From contig JAUQXD010000913.1 in NCBI GenBank assembly GCA_030834835.1, positions 1 to 5,744 of the forward strand: 5,744 nt of DNA, in the 5' to 3' direction. Source of the stretch: Thermoflexales bacterium. Lineage in GTDB: Bacteria; Chloroflexota; Anaerolineae; Fen-1058. Made by a program: the position numbers and the translations under genes. Each line of letters begins with the position of its first letter. Positions within the stretch are counted from its first letter, which is position 1. The notes beneath the pieces were generated by a model. The model had not been told where the DNA came from. It searched no databases and saw nothing but the letters and a program-made list of their open reading frames with translations. Below are positions 4,464 through 5,744 of the stretch, piece after piece.

Positions 4464-5744
4464 TTGACCGCCCGGTTTCGAGGGCTTTTCGGCCAACAAG
4501 TAGATCGCTTGCAGATGCAATGTCCGGCTGTGGCCGACGTGCTCGGTTAGGTCGTGCGGCAGACCGAGCGTCATCAACTCGTAACCGCTGGCGCGATGAA
4601 CCTCCACGCCGTGCCGATCGGTGACGGTGTAGATCGCAGCGGAGATCAGACCTTTGAGCAAGGCCGCCGGTCTGGCGCTGCCGATCTGATGATCGCGGAC
4701 GGCGACGGAATACACGGCTTCGCGCCCATCCGATCGGACGTATTCGACGACCGAGACCTGAAATTCTTCGAGGCGTTCCAGCCGATATTGAAGACCGTCT
4801 TGAATGACGTGTCGAATGCGTTTGTAGAAAGCGATGTAACTCGCATACTCGGCCAGTTCGGCCTCGCTCAATTCGTTGAGACTGGAGCCGATACCCAGCG
4901 CGCCGCGCATCGCTACATCGAAGCGCAGGCTTAGCGGCGTCACACGCTGCGTGATGTGGCTGTGTTCGTGCGTGACCCACGCTTCCATGCAGCGCGCCGG
5001 ATAGGCGAGGCTGAAGCCTTCCTGAATGCGGATGCGATCGAAGGCATCGGTGTTGTCGCTGACCCACACCTGATCGGTGCGCGCCAGAATCCCCAGATCG
5101 ATCCGCCCGCCGCCGCCCGAGCAGCTTTGAATATCCAGCGTCGGATGTTTGGCGCGCAGTCGATCCATGATCGCATACACGCCCGCCACATGTTTGCGCC
5201 AGATTGCTTTGCCGGCGACCGAGCCGGGTTCGGTTGCCAGACGATTCATGTCCCACTTGAAGAAAGCGATGGAATAACGCTCGACGAGCGCATCGAGCAT
5301 TGAGAAGATGTACTCGAGCACTTCATCGCGGCCAAAATCAAGGATCAATTGATGCCGCGATTCGGTGCGTTCACGACCGGGGAAGTGCAGCACCCAATCG
5401 GGATGGCGGCGATACAGCTCAGAATCGGGGTTGACCATCTCCGGCTCGATCCACAATCCGAACTTCATCCCCAACCGATGCACTTCAGCGACGAGTTGTT
5501 CCAGTCCCTCGGGAAAGGCGTCGGCACTTACCACCCAGTCGCCAAGCCCGGCGTGATCGCTGCGCCGCGCACCGAACCAACCGTCGTCGACGCAGAACAA
5601 TTCCACGCCCAGCGCGGCGGCTTTGCGCGCCAACTCTGCTTGACTTTCAAAACTCAAATTGAAGTACGTGGCTTCCCAGCCGTTGTACAGAACGGGCCGT
5701 GGTCGCGGGCGCGGCAGCACACGTTCGTACGTGAAGGCGTGCAA
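4455..5744 (-). CDS. GH36 alpha-galactosidase, N-terminus beyond right edge
   Basis: This enzyme removes terminal alpha-1,6-linked galactose from sugars such as melibiose and raffinose by a retaining mechanism. The visible 429 residues hold the catalytic barrel and C-terminal beta domain. Family members are usually around 700-740 residues, so the N-terminal beta-sandwich domain of roughly 300 residues lies off the edge. The first codon in view is TTG reading into conserved sequence, not a start. Counting from it, the motifs are YNGWEATYFN (20-29), VDDGWFG (52-58), GDWVVSADAFPEGL (68-81), GLWIEPEMVN (96-105), FFKWDMNR (161-168) with nucleophile Asp165, CSGGGGRIDLG (208-218), and WVSDNTDAFDR (227-237) with acid/base Asp230. 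All are intact, so activity is expected. There is no sign of membrane segments in this part, and export cannot be judged without the N-terminus. Its final codons and stop lie inside a 19-bp inverted repeat. Transporter or regulator partners, if any, lie outside. Confidence 0.95.
   Translation of the reverse strand: MHAFTYERVLPRPRPRPVLYNGWEATYFNLSFESQAELARKAAALGVELFCVDDGWFGARRSDHAGLGDWVVSADAFPEGLEQLVAEVHRLGMKFGLWIEPEMVNPDSELYRRHPDWVLHFPGRERTESRHQLILDFGRDEVLEYIFSMLDALVERYSIAFFKWDMNRLATEPGSVAGKAIWRKHVAGVYAIMDRLRAKHPTLDIQSCSGGGGRIDLGILARTDQVWVSDNTDAFDRIRIQEGFSLAYPARCMEAWVTHEHSHITQRVTPLSLRFDVAMRGALGIGSSLNELSEAELAEYASYIAFYKRIRHVIQDGLQYRLERLEEFQVSVVEYVRSDGREAVYSVAVRDHQIGSARPAALLKGLISAAIYTVTDRHGVEVHRASGYELMTLGLPHDLTEHVGHSRTLHLQAIYLLAEKPSKPGGQAS

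Noticed and set aside
4198..5256. Minus-strand open frame of 352 codons overlapping the galactosidase
   Set aside because: It lies in another frame of the GH36 gene, has a very Arg/Ser-rich low-complexity product, and runs through the intergenic repeats.

Overview
This GC-rich bacterial window has five protein-coding genes, two of them cut by the window edges. Four lie on the minus strand and one on the plus strand. The likely source is a Chloroflexota bacterium, perhaps from the Anaerolineae. This is inferred from a mevalonate-type decarboxylase beside an RseP protease with an unusual inserted segment, a HEAT-repeat protein, and short intergenic repeats of a kind I associate with that phylum. 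There is no rRNA or other taxonomic marker to prove it.

Left part, read right to left on the minus strand: mvaD (2387-3361, mevalonate-pathway decarboxylase), rseP (1006-2301, intramembrane site-2 metalloprotease) and a HEAT-repeat protein (1-878, running off the left edge). The genes are co-directional but separated by 85 and 127 bases. A near-consensus sigma70-type promoter in the mvaD-rseP gap suggests that rseP starts its own transcript, which may continue into the HEAT gene. The rseP-HEAT gap holds a 26-bp imperfect inverted repeat built from an 8-base repeated unit. The decarboxylase makes an isoprenoid precursor. RseP cuts transmembrane segments. The sequence shows no direct functional link between them.

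Middle (3362-4121): a 337-base divergent gap of lower GC separates mvaD from a plus-strand gene for a small four-helix membrane protein with an excellent ribosome binding site but no recognised family. The gap may hold a decayed or very small membrane-protein ORF.

Right part: a 333-base gene-free stretch (4122-4454) between converging genes is packed with inverted repeats. The strongest has 19-bp perfect arms and overlaps the stop codon of the last gene. That gene (4455-5744, minus) is the catalytic and C-terminal part of a GH36 alpha-galactosidase, whose N-terminal domain lies beyond the right edge.

I see no defence system, CRISPR array, insertion sequence, RNA gene or clearly new multi-gene system. 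The points most worth following are the RseP insert, the substrate of the mvaD product and the intergenic repeats.
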